Assembly (NCBI GenBank): GCA_015068605.1
Contig: SVKF01000004.1
Location: forward strand, 105,949-142,253
DNA from: Oscillospiraceae bacterium
Lineage (GTDB): Bacteria; Bacillota; Clostridia; Monoglobales; Monoglobaceae
Direction: 5' to 3'
Length of the DNA stretch: 36,305 nucleotides
This document shows positions 1-7,177 of this stretch, one piece after another. Position 1 is the stretch's first letter. Each line of letters begins with the position of its first letter. The translations under genes and the position numbers were made by a program. The notes beneath the pieces were generated by a model. That model was not told where the DNA came from. It ran no database searches and was given only the letters and a program-made list of their open reading frames with translations.

Positions 1-193
1 AAGATGCCTCAACGAGACCTTCAGAGGCTATTCTGCCTGCCTTTTTAACAGCAGTTGCAATGCCTTTTTCACGAAGGAATTCAACAGCCTTGTCCATATC
101 GCCGTCTGTTTCTGTTAAAGCTTTTTTACAATCCATCATACCGCAGTTTGTCATTTCTCTTAATGTCTTAACATCTTGTGCTGTAAATGCCAT
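1..193 (-). CDS. tsf: Elongation factor Ts, N-terminal part (cut by window edge)
   Basis: EF-Ts is the guanine nucleotide exchange factor that recycles EF-Tu from GDP to GTP in the cytoplasm during translation. Only the first 64 codons lie in the window. The start reads [20 protein letters not shown] followed by DCKKAL and an EFLREKG stretch, the N-terminal UBA-like domain (TS-N) that contacts EF-Tu. The ATG is at 193-191, with a weak GAGTGA-type ribosome binding site. It lies 38 nt downstream of rpsB on the same strand, the usual rpsB-tsf operon. Identity is secure; the rest of the gene is outside the window. Confidence 0.96.
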   Translation of the reverse strand, partial: MAFTAQDVKTLREMTNCGMMDCKKALTETDGDMDKAVEFLREKGIATAVKKAGRIASEGLVEAS

Positions 194-231
194 TATATAT
201 CACTCACTTTCGTAAAATTCAAAATTTAAAA

Positions 232-987
232 TTATTCTTCGTCGAGCATATCGAGAGAAACTTCCTCTTCGATTTCCTCTTCAACTGCAACAGGAGCAAA
301 CTCTTCGCCCTGTCTGCCTTCGATTATAGCGTTACCGATTGTTGAAACGATAAGTTTAACCGCACGGATAGCATCATCATTACCCGGGATTGGGTAATCA
401 GCTTCTTCCGGGTCACAGTTTGTATCAACGATTGCGATAACCGGAATACCAAGCTTCTTAGCTTCCAATATAGCGTTCTTTTCTTTTCTTGGGTCAACAA
501 CAAAGAGAGCAGATGGAATTTCTTTCATCTCTTTGATACCGCCAAGGAACTTTTCAAGCTTTTCAGCTTCAAGGTTGAGCTTAATAACTTCCTTCTTTGG
601 AAGAAGTTCCATTGTTCCGTCCTCAGCCATTTTCTTAAGCTGATAAAGTCTGTCGATTCTTTTCTTGATTGTCTTGAAGTTTGTAAGCATACCGCCAAGC
701 CATCTTGCGTTAACGAAATACATACCTGTTCTTTCTGCCTCTTCACGGATTGCATCCTGAGCCTGTTTCTTTGTACCAACGAAAAGAACTGTACCACCGT
801 CAGCTGCTATATCGCGAACGAAATAGTAAGCCTCTTCTATCTTCTTAACAGTTTTCTGTAAGTCGATAATGTAGATACCGTTTCTTTCTGTAAAAATGTA
901 CTCCGCCATTTTAGGATTCCAACGGCGTGTCTGATGTCCGAAATGAACACCTGCTTCAAGCAATTGCTTCATTTGAATTACTCCCAT
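232..987 (-). CDS. rpsB: 30S ribosomal protein uS2
   Basis: Small-subunit ribosomal protein that binds late on the 30S platform-side surface and is needed for bS1 or mRNA docking. The 251-aa product begins [20 protein letters not shown] and contains [32 protein letters not shown] and [11 protein letters not shown], all hallmark uS2 segments, and has the acidic tail usual in Firmicutes. The start at 987 is supported by GGAGGTG nine bases upstream and by matching the family N-terminus. It is first in an operon with tsf, and a sigma-A promoter at 1126-1154 gives a leader of about 130 nt. Confidence 0.98.
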   Translation of the reverse strand: MGVIQMKQLLEAGVHFGHQTRRWNPKMAEYIFTERNGIYIIDLQKTVKKIEEAYYFVRDIAADGGTVLFVGTKKQAQDAIREEAERTGMYFVNARWLGGMLTNFKTIKKRIDRLYQLKKMAEDGTMELLPKKEVIKLNLEAEKLEKFLGGIKEMKEIPSALFVVDPRKEKNAILEAKKLGIPVIAIVDTNCDPEEADYPIPGNDDAIRAVKLIVSTIGNAIIEGRQGEEFAPVAVEEEIEEEVSLDMLDEE

Positions 988-1119
988 GATTTTACACCTC
1001 CAAAAGTTTTATACCTCCATTGTCATCAACTCGGCAGGGGACTGTCATGGGTATACTTTGTTTGCAGCACTTCCCAGCCAATCCGACAATGTGCGTATTT
1101 TTATTCGCATTTCACATAC
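988..1119 (-). promoter_or_regulatory. Long rpsB 5' leader with possible RNA structure
   Basis: About 130 nt separate the predicted rpsB transcription start (near 1119) from the start codon. On the minus strand the leader contains a TGCG/CGCA hairpin with an A-rich loop, and a GC-rich part where GGCTGGGA can pair with TCCCCTGCC around an internal loop. Many ribosomal protein operons in Firmicutes are autoregulated through such leaders. I do not recognise a named uS2 leader here, so function is inference from position, length and foldability. An ORF on the opposite strand over this stretch has no coding character. Confidence 0.35.
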
Positions 1120-1125
1120 CATAAT

Positions 1126-1154
1126 AGTATACCACAAATTTTTTCCAAATGCAA
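1126..1154 (-). promoter_or_regulatory. Sigma-A promoter for rpsB-tsf
   Basis: On the minus strand, -35 TTGCAT (1154-1149), a 17-bp spacer and -10 TATACT (1131-1126). It is the only good match upstream of rpsB, and the predicted start is near 1119. It lies only about 30 bp from the -35 box of the plus-strand promoter at 1186, so the rpsB and PAP2 promoters diverge from one short intergenic region. Confidence 0.75.
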
Positions 1155-1185
1155 GTATTTTTTAAAAAAATTTTAAAAATTTAAT

Positions 1186-1214
1186 TTGACAAGACTTTTT
1201 GTCTGTGATAGAAT
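1186..1214 (+). promoter_or_regulatory. Sigma-A promoter for the PAP2 gene
   Basis: TTGACA (1186-1191), a 17-bp spacer and TAGAAT (1209-1214). The predicted start is about 1221, only about 11 nt before the TTG start codon at 1232, so the mRNA would have a very short leader beginning at the ribosome binding site AAGGTGAT. An AGAC-TTTTT-GTCT inverted repeat sits in the spacer. Confidence 0.7.
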
Positions 1215-1231
1215 AAATTAAGGTGATTAAA

Positions 1232-1744
1232 TTGGAATTTGAAATACTTTATATGCTCCAAAATTTAAGAACGGATTGGCTGGATTCTGCGATGAAATTT
1301 ATATCCTATCTGGGAAACCGCGGTCAAATCTGGATTTTCGCAGGAATCATTATGCTTTTCTTAAAAAAATACCGCAAATGCGGTTTTGCTGTCTTATCAG
1401 CCCTTATCCTATGCTTAATTATCGGGAACGGAATCCTTAAAAATCTTATTGCAAGAGAAAGACCTTGCTGGATTGATACCGGCATTGACCTCATAATTAA
1501 TACCCCAAAAGATTATTCGTTTCCCTCCGGTCACACCCTTTCATCATTTGCGGCGAGCCTTTGCATTTTCGAGCATCACAAAAGCATAGGCATTATCGCT
1601 TTAGTCCTTGCATCCTTAATTGCATTTTCAAGGCTTTATCTGTTCGTTCATTTCCCGACAGATATTATCGGAGGAATAATTATCGGCATTATAATTTCAT
1701 ACTCAGCTGTCAAAATTACCGATAAAATATATAAACAACTATAA
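1232..1744 (+). CDS. PAP2-family membrane phosphatase
   Basis: Integral-membrane phosphatase of the PAP2 / type 2 phosphatidic acid phosphatase family, acting on lipid phosphates such as undecaprenyl pyrophosphate or phosphatidylglycerol phosphate. All three signature motifs are intact: KNLIARERP (K-x6-RP), YSFPSGH (PSGH) and SRLYLFVHFPTD (SR-x5-H-x3-D). Several hydrophobic segments are visible. I chose TTG at 1232 because AAGGTGAT lies 5 nt before it; an in-frame GTG at 1223 would overlap that site. It is a single gene with its own promoter and terminator. The exact substrate (BcrC-like or PgpB-like) cannot be told. Confidence 0.88.
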   Translation: MEFEILYMLQNLRTDWLDSAMKFISYLGNRGQIWIFAGIIMLFLKKYRKCGFAVLSALILCLIIGNGILKNLIARERPCWIDTGIDLIINTPKDYSFPSGHTLSSFAASLCIFEHHKSIGIIALVLASLIAFSRLYLFVHFPTDIIGGIIIGIIISYSAVKITDKIYKQL

Positions 1745-1751
1745 CAAAACA

Positions 1752-1791
1752 GGAACAGTCGGAAGCTTATCTATTCCGCTGTTCTCTTTTT
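1752..1791 (+). terminator. Intrinsic terminator of the PAP2 gene
   Basis: GAACAG-T-CGGAA pairs with TTCCGCTGTTC (one bulged T), followed by TCTTTTT. It starts 8 nt after the stop codon and separates the PAP2 gene from the nad operon. Confidence 0.8.
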
Positions 1792-1833
1792 ATGTAAATA
1801 TCTTTAAGTCCAAACCAGCCATATAATTTTAGC

Positions 1834-1871
1834 CAAAAGTTTACAGACAACTTGACAACTGTAAACTTTTG
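1834..1871 (+). promoter_or_regulatory. Candidate NiaR operator (13-bp perfect inverted repeat)
   Basis: CAAAAGTTTACAG (1834-1846) and its exact reverse complement CTGTAAACTTTTG (1859-1871) are separated by 12 nt. The right arm fills most of the spacer of the nad promoter, and the -35 box lies in the gap between the arms, so a bound dimer would exclude RNA polymerase. The operon encodes its own niacin-responsive repressor NiaR, so NiaR is the obvious candidate binder. That assignment is inference from context; I have not matched it to a published consensus. Confidence 0.6.
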
Positions 1872-1880
1872 TGTTAACAT
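1852..1880 (+). promoter_or_regulatory. Sigma-A promoter of the nadABC-niaR operon
   Basis: TTGACA (1852-1857), a 17-bp spacer, TAACAT (1875-1880); predicted start near 1887, with the ribosome binding site AGGGGA 9 nt before nadA. It is overlapped by the large palindrome at 1834-1871. Confidence 0.78.
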
Positions 1881-1920
1881 ATAGTAAATTATGTTTGCTT
1901 AATTTAAGGGGAAGCTAAAT

Positions 1921-2820
1921 ATGTATGAACAGATAAGAAAATTAAAAAAGCAAAAAAACGCAGTAATTCTCGCACACTACTATGCACCAAAGGAAGCTCA
2001 AATGGTGGCTGACTTTGTCGGAGATTCCTTTTATCTTGCTAAAGTTGCAAAAGAAAGTTCTGCCGACATAATAGTGTTTTGCGGTGTATATTTTATGGGA
2101 GAAAGTGCAAAAATCCTCAATCCCGACAAAAAAGTTCTCATGCCTGATTTATCGGCAGGATGTCCTATGGCACACATGGTTGCACCGGGCATCATTGATG
2201 AAATGAGAAAGAAATACGACGACCTTGCCGTGGTTTGTTACATAAACTCCACAGCAGAGCTTAAATGCCAGAGTGATGTTTGCGTTACCTCCTCCAATGC
2301 GGTCCGAATTGTCAAAAATCTGCCGAATAAAAACATCTTCTTTATTCCCGACAGAAATCTCGGAAGATATGTCTCGGAGCAACTTCCCGACAAAAACATT
2401 ATTTTAAACGACGGCTTTTGTCCCATTCATGCCTCTATTACGCAAAAACAAGTGGAGGCAGTTAAATCAAAATATGCTAATGCGCTTGTTCTCTCTCATC
2501 CCGAATGTGAGCCGGAGGTTCTTTCCGTTTCCGATTATATTGGAAGTACAGCCGAAATGATTGCTTACGCTAAAGCCAGCTATGAAAAGCAATTCATTGT
2601 ATGTACCGAAAACGGGGTTGAATACAAGCTTATAATCGACAATCCGCAAAAAGAATTTTACTTTGTTTCACCTTCACCTTGCTGTAACGATATGAAACTT
2701 AACACCCTTGAAAATATTGTTTCTGTCCTTGAAAAAGAAGACAAAACAATAGAAATCGACAAGGACAAAATAGCAAAGGCGCTTATTCCGCTCGAAAGAA
2801 TGTTGGAGTGTGATAACTGA
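1921..2820 (+). CDS. nadA: Quinolinate synthase (iron-sulfur)
   Basis: Condenses iminoaspartate with dihydroxyacetone phosphate to quinolinate, the second step of de novo NAD synthesis, in the cytoplasm. At 299 aa it has normal length. It shows the pseudo-repeat signatures ILAHYYAPKEAQMVADFVGD, FMGESAKILNP, DLSAGCPMA, NSTAELKCQSDVCVTSSNA and DRNLGRYV. The three [4Fe-4S] ligands expected from the family are present at C81 (AGCPMA), C167 (GFCPIH) and C255 (CCNDMKLNTLEN). It is the first gene of the nad operon; its TGA shares one base with the nadB ATG, suggesting translational coupling. Confidence 0.97.
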   Translation: MYEQIRKLKKQKNAVILAHYYAPKEAQMVADFVGDSFYLAKVAKESSADIIVFCGVYFMGESAKILNPDKKVLMPDLSAGCPMAHMVAPGIIDEMRKKYDDLAVVCYINSTAELKCQSDVCVTSSNAVRIVKNLPNKNIFFIPDRNLGRYVSEQLPDKNIILNDGFCPIHASITQKQVEAVKSKYANALVLSHPECEPEVLSVSDYIGSTAEMIAYAKASYEKQFIVCTENGVEYKLIIDNPQKEFYFVSPSPCCNDMKLNTLENIVSVLEKEDKTIEIDKDKIAKALIPLERMLECDN

Positions 2821-4094
2821 TGAACACGGATATTTTAATTATTGGTTGTGGGGTTTCAGGTCTTTATTGTGCGCTGAATTTCCCCGAAAATAAAAAAATT
2901 ACCATTATCACCAAGAGCAGCATGGAGGACAGCAACTCATATCTTGCTCAGGGTGGGATTTGTGTTATGAACGGCGATGATGATTACCGGTCGTTTTACG
3001 ATGATACAATGAAAGCAGGTCATTATGAGAACAACCCCGACTCTGTGGATATTATGATAAAATCATCCCGTGGGGTTATTTCAGACCTTGTTTCATTCGG
3101 AGTTGACTTTAACAAAAACGGCGATGACTTTGCCTACACCCGAGAAGGAGCTCACTCTTCTCCGAGAATTTTATTCCATGAGGACACAACAGGAAAAGAA
3201 ATCACTTCAACTCTTATTAAAACCGTAAAAAATCGGAAAAACATTACAATTATTGAGCATTTTACTATGGTGGATATTCTGTGTGAAAACAACATCTGTC
3301 ACGGAATAATCGGTCTTGACAAAAACGGGAAATTCGATGTCATCACCGCAAATTATACGGTTTTTGCCACAGGTGGAATCGGTGGATTATTCGAGCATTC
3401 CACCAACTTCCGTCATTTAACGGGAGACTCGCTGGCAATAGCCCACAAACATGGTATAAGCCTTCAAAACATAGACTACATACAAATTCACCCAACAACA
3501 CTATACTCAAAAAAAGAGGGACGAAAATTCCTTATTTCCGAATCCGTCCGCGGCGAAGGCGCTATTCTTTTAAACTCAAAGGGTGAGCGTTTTGTTAACG
3601 AGCTTCTGCCGAGGGATGTTGTTGCTAAGGCGATTTTCGAGGAGATGAACGAAGAGGGAACTCAATATGTTTATCTTTCTTTAGCCCCTATCCCCAAAGA
3701 GGAAATTTTAAATCATTTCCCCAATATATACCAACATTGTCTCGAAGAGGGCTACGACATCACAAAAGAGCCTATCCCCGTCGTTCCGTCTCAGCATTAT
3801 TTTATGGGCGGAATTGCAGTTGACAGCTTCAGCAAAACAGCAATGAATCATTTATATGCCGTTGGCGAAACAGCCTGCAACGGGGTACACGGAAAAAATC
3901 GTTTGGCAAGCAACTCCCTTTTGGAAAGTCTTGTTTTTGCAAAACGGGCGGCATCTCATATCAATATGGAATATACTCCGCTTAATCACATTAATAACAG
4001 TGAGTTAAACACTCACCAATACGACAACTTTCAAAAAGAATATAAAGAAATAATTTTAAATTTGATCGAAAAGGAACGAAATAGTCATGAATAA
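2820..4094 (+). CDS. nadB: L-aspartate oxidase (short clostridial form)
   Basis: FAD enzyme that oxidises L-aspartate to iminoaspartate for NadA. The N-terminal dinucleotide-binding motif is IIGCGVSGLYCA. Other family motifs are SYLAQGG, REGAHSSPRILFHEDTTGK, QIHPTTL, SESVRGEGAIL and the FAD-capping GETACNGVHGKNRLASNSLLE. At 424 aa it is about 100 residues shorter than Bacillus or E. coli NadB: the C-terminal helical domain is missing although the active-site core is complete. It overlaps nadA by 1 nt and nadC by 8 nt. Confidence 0.95.
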   Translation: MNTDILIIGCGVSGLYCALNFPENKKITIITKSSMEDSNSYLAQGGICVMNGDDDYRSFYDDTMKAGHYENNPDSVDIMIKSSRGVISDLVSFGVDFNKNGDDFAYTREGAHSSPRILFHEDTTGKEITSTLIKTVKNRKNITIIEHFTMVDILCENNICHGIIGLDKNGKFDVITANYTVFATGGIGGLFEHSTNFRHLTGDSLAIAHKHGISLQNIDYIQIHPTTLYSKKEGRKFLISESVRGEGAILLNSKGERFVNELLPRDVVAKAIFEEMNEEGTQYVYLSLAPIPKEEILNHFPNIYQHCLEEGYDITKEPIPVVPSQHYFMGGIAVDSFSKTAMNHLYAVGETACNGVHGKNRLASNSLLESLVFAKRAASHINMEYTPLNHINNSELNTHQYDNFQKEYKEIILNLIEKERNSHE

Positions 4095-4938
4095 TATAAC
4101 AATGAAACTTAACGCAGATGACTTGATTTTATCTGCACTCAAAGAAGATATAACAAGCGAGGATATAACAACCAATTCCGTTATGCCCAAATACCAACAG
4201 GGCGAGGTTGAGCTTATTTGTAAGGAGGACGGCATTATTGCCGGACTTGATGTTTTCAAAAGGGTTTTTGAATTGCTTGACGAAAGTACCGATATAACTT
4301 TCTTCTGCAAAGATGGTGATTTCGTTAAAAACGGACAGAAGCTTGCCATAGTCCGTGGCGATATCCGTGTTCTTCTTTCCGGCGAGAGAACCGCCCTTAA
4401 CTATCTCCAGCGAATGAGCGGTATCGCAACCTATACGAGAAAAATTGCCGATATGCTCGAAGGCTCAAGCACTAAGCTTTTAGACACAAGAAAAACAACT
4501 CCCAATATGCGTATTTTTGAGAAATATGCCGTGAAAGTCGGAGGCGGATATAATCACAGATTTAACTTAAGCGACGGAATACTTTTGAAAGACAACCATA
4601 TCGGTGCGGCAGGTGGTGTTAAAGAAGCCGTTAAGATGGCAAAAGAGTACGCTCCCTTTGTTCGTAAGATTGAAATTGAAGTCGAAAACCTTGATATGCT
4701 CAAAGAAGCCCTTGAAGCAGGGGCAGATATTATTATGCTTGATAATATGAGTGTTGACGATATGAAGGAAGCCGTTAAGCTTGCCAAAGGCAAAGCGGAA
4801 ACCGAGTGCAGCGGTAATGTCACAAAGGAAAATATTGCAAGACTTATTGACATAGGCGTTGATTATATTTCAAGCGGTGCACTAACCCACTCCTCGCCTA
4901 TTCTTGATTTATCCTTGAAAAATCTGCACGCAATCTGA
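4087..4938 (+). CDS. nadC: Nicotinate-nucleotide pyrophosphorylase (quinolinate phosphoribosyltransferase)
   Basis: Converts quinolinate and PRPP to nicotinate mononucleotide with loss of CO2, completing the de novo branch. The 283-aa protein has the typical EDITSEDIT N-terminus, GERTALNYLQRMSGIAT, the LDTRKTTPNMR active-site stretch, KVGGGYNHRFNLSDGILLKDNHI, IEIEVENL and IMLDNMS of the alpha/beta barrel, and a GVDYISSGALTHS C-terminus. The ATG at 4087 has AAGGA about 10 nt upstream inside nadB. niaR follows after 13 nt. Confidence 0.97.
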   Translation: MNNITMKLNADDLILSALKEDITSEDITTNSVMPKYQQGEVELICKEDGIIAGLDVFKRVFELLDESTDITFFCKDGDFVKNGQKLAIVRGDIRVLLSGERTALNYLQRMSGIATYTRKIADMLEGSSTKLLDTRKTTPNMRIFEKYAVKVGGGYNHRFNLSDGILLKDNHIGAAGGVKEAVKMAKEYAPFVRKIEIEVENLDMLKEALEAGADIIMLDNMSVDDMKEAVKLAKGKAETECSGNVTKENIARLIDIGVDYISSGALTHSSPILDLSLKNLHAI

Positions 4939-4951
4939 ATGAGGTAGGAAA

Positions 4952-5464
4952 ATGAAAGCAGAACAAAGAAGAAAAGAAATAGCAAACCTTATGATGTCCC
5001 TGCAATCTCCCATATCCGGAGGTCAGCTTTCTAAGCATTTTGATGTTTCAAGGCAAATTATCGTTCAGGACATTGCCTTTCTCAAATCATCGGGTTACGA
5101 TATTCTCTCCACAAACAAGGGATATGTAATGCAAAAAACTCCATTATATGAAAGGGTTTTCAAGGTTTTTCATACAAGAGAGCAAACCGAGGACGAGCTA
5201 AACACCATAATTAACCTCGGTGGTACTGTTGTTGATGTTTTTGTGTGGCATAAGGTATACGGAAAAATGGTTGCCGCTCTCAACATCTCGTCAAAGCATC
5301 ACATAAATCAATTTTTAGAAGGTGTGCGAACAGGCAAATCCTCCGAGCTTATGAATATTACAGGTGGATATCACTATCACACGGTCAGAGCAGAATCAAA
5401 TGAGCTTCTTATCAAAATTGAACAGGAGCTTGTTAAAAAAAATCTGATTGTGCCCGAAATATAA
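4952..5464 (+). CDS. niaR: Niacin-responsive transcriptional repressor
   Basis: Two-domain repressor of NAD synthesis and niacin uptake genes. Residues about 1-60 form a winged helix (HTH_11: ISGGQLSKHFDVSRQIIVQDIAFLKSSGYDI, given here as QLSKHFDVSRQIIVQDIAFL). The rest is a 3H domain with the conserved histidines in VWHKVYGK, SSKHHIN and GGYHYHTV, which bind metal and nicotinic acid in the family. The length of 170 aa is typical. It is last in nadABC-niaR, so the operon is probably autoregulated through the palindrome at 1834-1871. The start has a GAGG/AGGA site just upstream. Confidence 0.93.
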   Translation: MKAEQRRKEIANLMMSLQSPISGGQLSKHFDVSRQIIVQDIAFLKSSGYDILSTNKGYVMQKTPLYERVFKVFHTREQTEDELNTIINLGGTVVDVFVWHKVYGKMVAALNISSKHHINQFLEGVRTGKSSELMNITGGYHYHTVRAESNELLIKIEQELVKKNLIVPEI

Positions 5465-5495
5465 AGCTTTAAATACTAAGATTGGAGTTAATTTT

Positions 5496-6296
5496 ATGTA
5501 TCCGTATTTTGAAAGCAAAGGCAGAGCTATTTTTGTTTCCCATATACGAGGCTCTTATAGTTTTCCGTCACATTTCCACGCATATATAGAAATTCCATAT
5601 TGCTTTTCGGGAATGCAACAGATAAAGGTTGGAGGAAAAGTGTACACAATTAAAAGCGGAGAGGCAATTGTCATTTTTCCTAACACAGTGCACGAATATG
5701 TAAAATCCCACTCCGGTTCCGAAAACACGGAATGTGTCTCCCTAATTTGCGATACGCAGATATTAGCTGACACCATGCCCGAAATAACCACTAAATACGC
5801 TCAAAACCCTCTTATTCCGTCTTATTTGATTTCGGAAGACACCGTTACCGCCTTTAAAAAAATGCTTACGGCACATCAGGAAGCGGAATTAATAGGATGG
5901 GCTTATATTGCTTTATCCAACCTCATTCCTTCGCTTAATCTTACAGAATTAGACAGAGATTGCGAGTTGCCCTCTAAAATCACAAGATACATAGAGGAAA
6001 ACTTTCAAAAACCACTCACAATCAAATATATAGCTAAAGAATTTGGTTACAATCCATCATATATTGCGCATATATTTTGCGATCGGCTTCAAGTTCCATT
6101 TCGGACATATCTTGGGAATGTCAGATCCGAATATGTTGCATCTCAGATTCGGACAACCGATAAAAGCCTTACCGAAATCGCATACGATGCAGGCTATTGT
6201 TCCCTCAATTCATTTTGCAGATGTTTTAAAAAGCATTTTTCTCAAACACCATCGCAATACAAAAAGAAATTCCAAAAGGAGGCTGTGACAAAATGA
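5496..6296 (+). CDS. AraC-family transcriptional regulator with cupin sensor domain
   Basis: The N-terminal half is a cupin-like sensor: HFHAYIEIPYCFSG, GEAIVIFPNTVHEY. The C-terminal 100 residues hold the two helix-turn-helix motifs of AraC/XylS proteins: LTIKYIAKEFGYNPSYIAHI and SLTEIAYDAGYCSLNSFCRC, ending in the usual FKKHFSQTPSQYKKKF. The start is ATG 5496 with TTGGAG upstream; an earlier ATG at 5448 lies inside niaR and lacks a site. It follows niaR by 31 nt and may be read from the nad promoter. Its stop codon lies inside the 6278-6317 hairpin. Ligand and targets are unknown. Confidence 0.88.
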   Translation: MYPYFESKGRAIFVSHIRGSYSFPSHFHAYIEIPYCFSGMQQIKVGGKVYTIKSGEAIVIFPNTVHEYVKSHSGSENTECVSLICDTQILADTMPEITTKYAQNPLIPSYLISEDTVTAFKKMLTAHQEAELIGWAYIALSNLIPSLNLTELDRDCELPSKITRYIEENFQKPLTIKYIAKEFGYNPSYIAHIFCDRLQVPFRTYLGNVRSEYVASQIRTTDKSLTEIAYDAGYCSLNSFCRCFKKHFSQTPSQYKKKFQKEAVTK

Positions 6297-6317
6297 AATC
6301 ATTTTGCCACAGCCTCC
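6278..6317 (-). terminator. Long hairpin between AraC gene and spoVT, repeated at 13225
   Basis: GGAGGCTGTGACAAAATGA (6278-6296) faces its near-perfect complement (6299-6317) over a 2-nt loop. As minus-strand RNA the single odd pair is a G-U wobble and the stem is followed by UUUU, so it fits a terminator for spoVT. As plus-strand RNA that pair is an A-C mismatch with no U-tract. The AraC stop codon and last six codons lie in the left arm. The same hairpin sequence recurs, diverged, at 13225-13261. Confidence 0.7.
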
Positions 6318-6353
6318 CGGGGATAGACACAAAATAGCGCAGACCCACTTCTA

Positions 6354-6893
6354 TCATTCTACTGTTTTTCCTAAAAATCCTGCGGCAACCTCAACAAGTT
6401 TAGTTTCCACCTCGCTCGGCGCATCCGAATCCGATTTAGAGATTAAAACCACCGAACCTATACTGTCTCCCTCATAAATTATAGGCGCAACAACTCCGGC
6501 TTTATAATTTTCGTTATCTTCAATAACATTTATCTGTTTTCCGCCGGCATCTGCAACAAATATAGTTTTATTATCCATAATTTTCTCAAGTTCTGTTGAT
6601 ATTTTTTTGTCGGAAAGCTCTTTTTTCGATGCTCCTGAAACAGCGATAATTGCATCCTTATCGGAAATACAAGATGCCATTCCCGAGGTTTTCGCCAAAG
6701 ACTCTGCATATTGCTTTGCAAATTCACCAAGCTCACCTATCGGTGAATACTTTTTAAAAATTACAGTTCCGTCACTTTCCGTAAAAATTTCAAGCGGGTC
6801 GCCCTCGCGAATTCGCATTGTTCTGCGAATTTCTTTAGGTATAACAACACGCCCAAGGTCGTCTATCCGTCTTACAATTCCTGTTGCTTTCAT
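6354..6893 (-). CDS. spoVT: Stage V sporulation regulator SpoVT
   Basis: Forespore transcription factor of the AbrB family. It begins MKATGIVRRIDDLGRVVIPK followed by EIRRTMRIREGDPLEIF, the swapped-hairpin AbrB DNA-binding domain, then a GAF-like C-terminal domain (about residues 55-179), as in Bacillus SpoVT (178 aa; here 179). I take ATG 6893, with AGGAG 10 nt upstream; a longer in-frame extension to 6986 is AT-rich and unlike the family. It is monocistronic on the minus strand and ends at the hairpin 6278-6317. In Bacillus it is transcribed by sigma-G; I see no convincing sigma-G promoter here. Confidence 0.96.
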   Translation of the reverse strand: MKATGIVRRIDDLGRVVIPKEIRRTMRIREGDPLEIFTESDGTVIFKKYSPIGELGEFAKQYAESLAKTSGMASCISDKDAIIAVSGASKKELSDKKISTELEKIMDNKTIFVADAGGKQINVIEDNENYKAGVVAPIIYEGDSIGSVVLISKSDSDAPSEVETKLVEVAAGFLGKTVE

Positions 6894-7126
6894 ATAATAA
6901 ATGCTCCTTCTGATTGATTTTACAAATCTATTTTGTGCAAGTAAGGAATTTTTATGTAAGGAAAAAAGTGTGAAATATGTTAACATATAAAAATTTATTT
7001 ACATTGGTTATGTTTTGCAATATAGGCAGTATTTAAAATTCAGTTTTTTGTCTGATAGCCTCTATTAAATCGTTGTTCTTCTTTAATGTCTTGTGTTAAA
7101 ACGAGCTTTCCTTGATGTATGCTTAA

Positions 7127-7164
7127 TTATATGGGAAAGATATATTTCAATCCTTCCCATATAA
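7127..7164 (-). terminator. Hairpin after the SLH protein gene
   Basis: TTATATGGGAA and CTTCCCATATAA form an 11-12 bp stem 13 nt beyond the stop codon of the SLH gene. There is no good U-tract on either strand, so termination is likely but not certain. Confidence 0.45.
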
Positions 7165-7177
7165 CAACATTATCTAA

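Noticed and set aside
934-1176. 80-codon plus-strand ORF over the rpsB start and leader
   Set aside because: Antisense to rpsB, through the leader and both promoters, with no ribosome binding site.
6318-6350. Possible third copy of the R1/R2 repeat after the 6278 hairpin
   Set aside because: GGGGATAG follows the hairpin as in R2, but beyond about 10 nt only scattered bases agree and the diagnostic GAGCCAAAGCCTTGG block is missing. The hairpin's wobble bias also favours the opposite strand.
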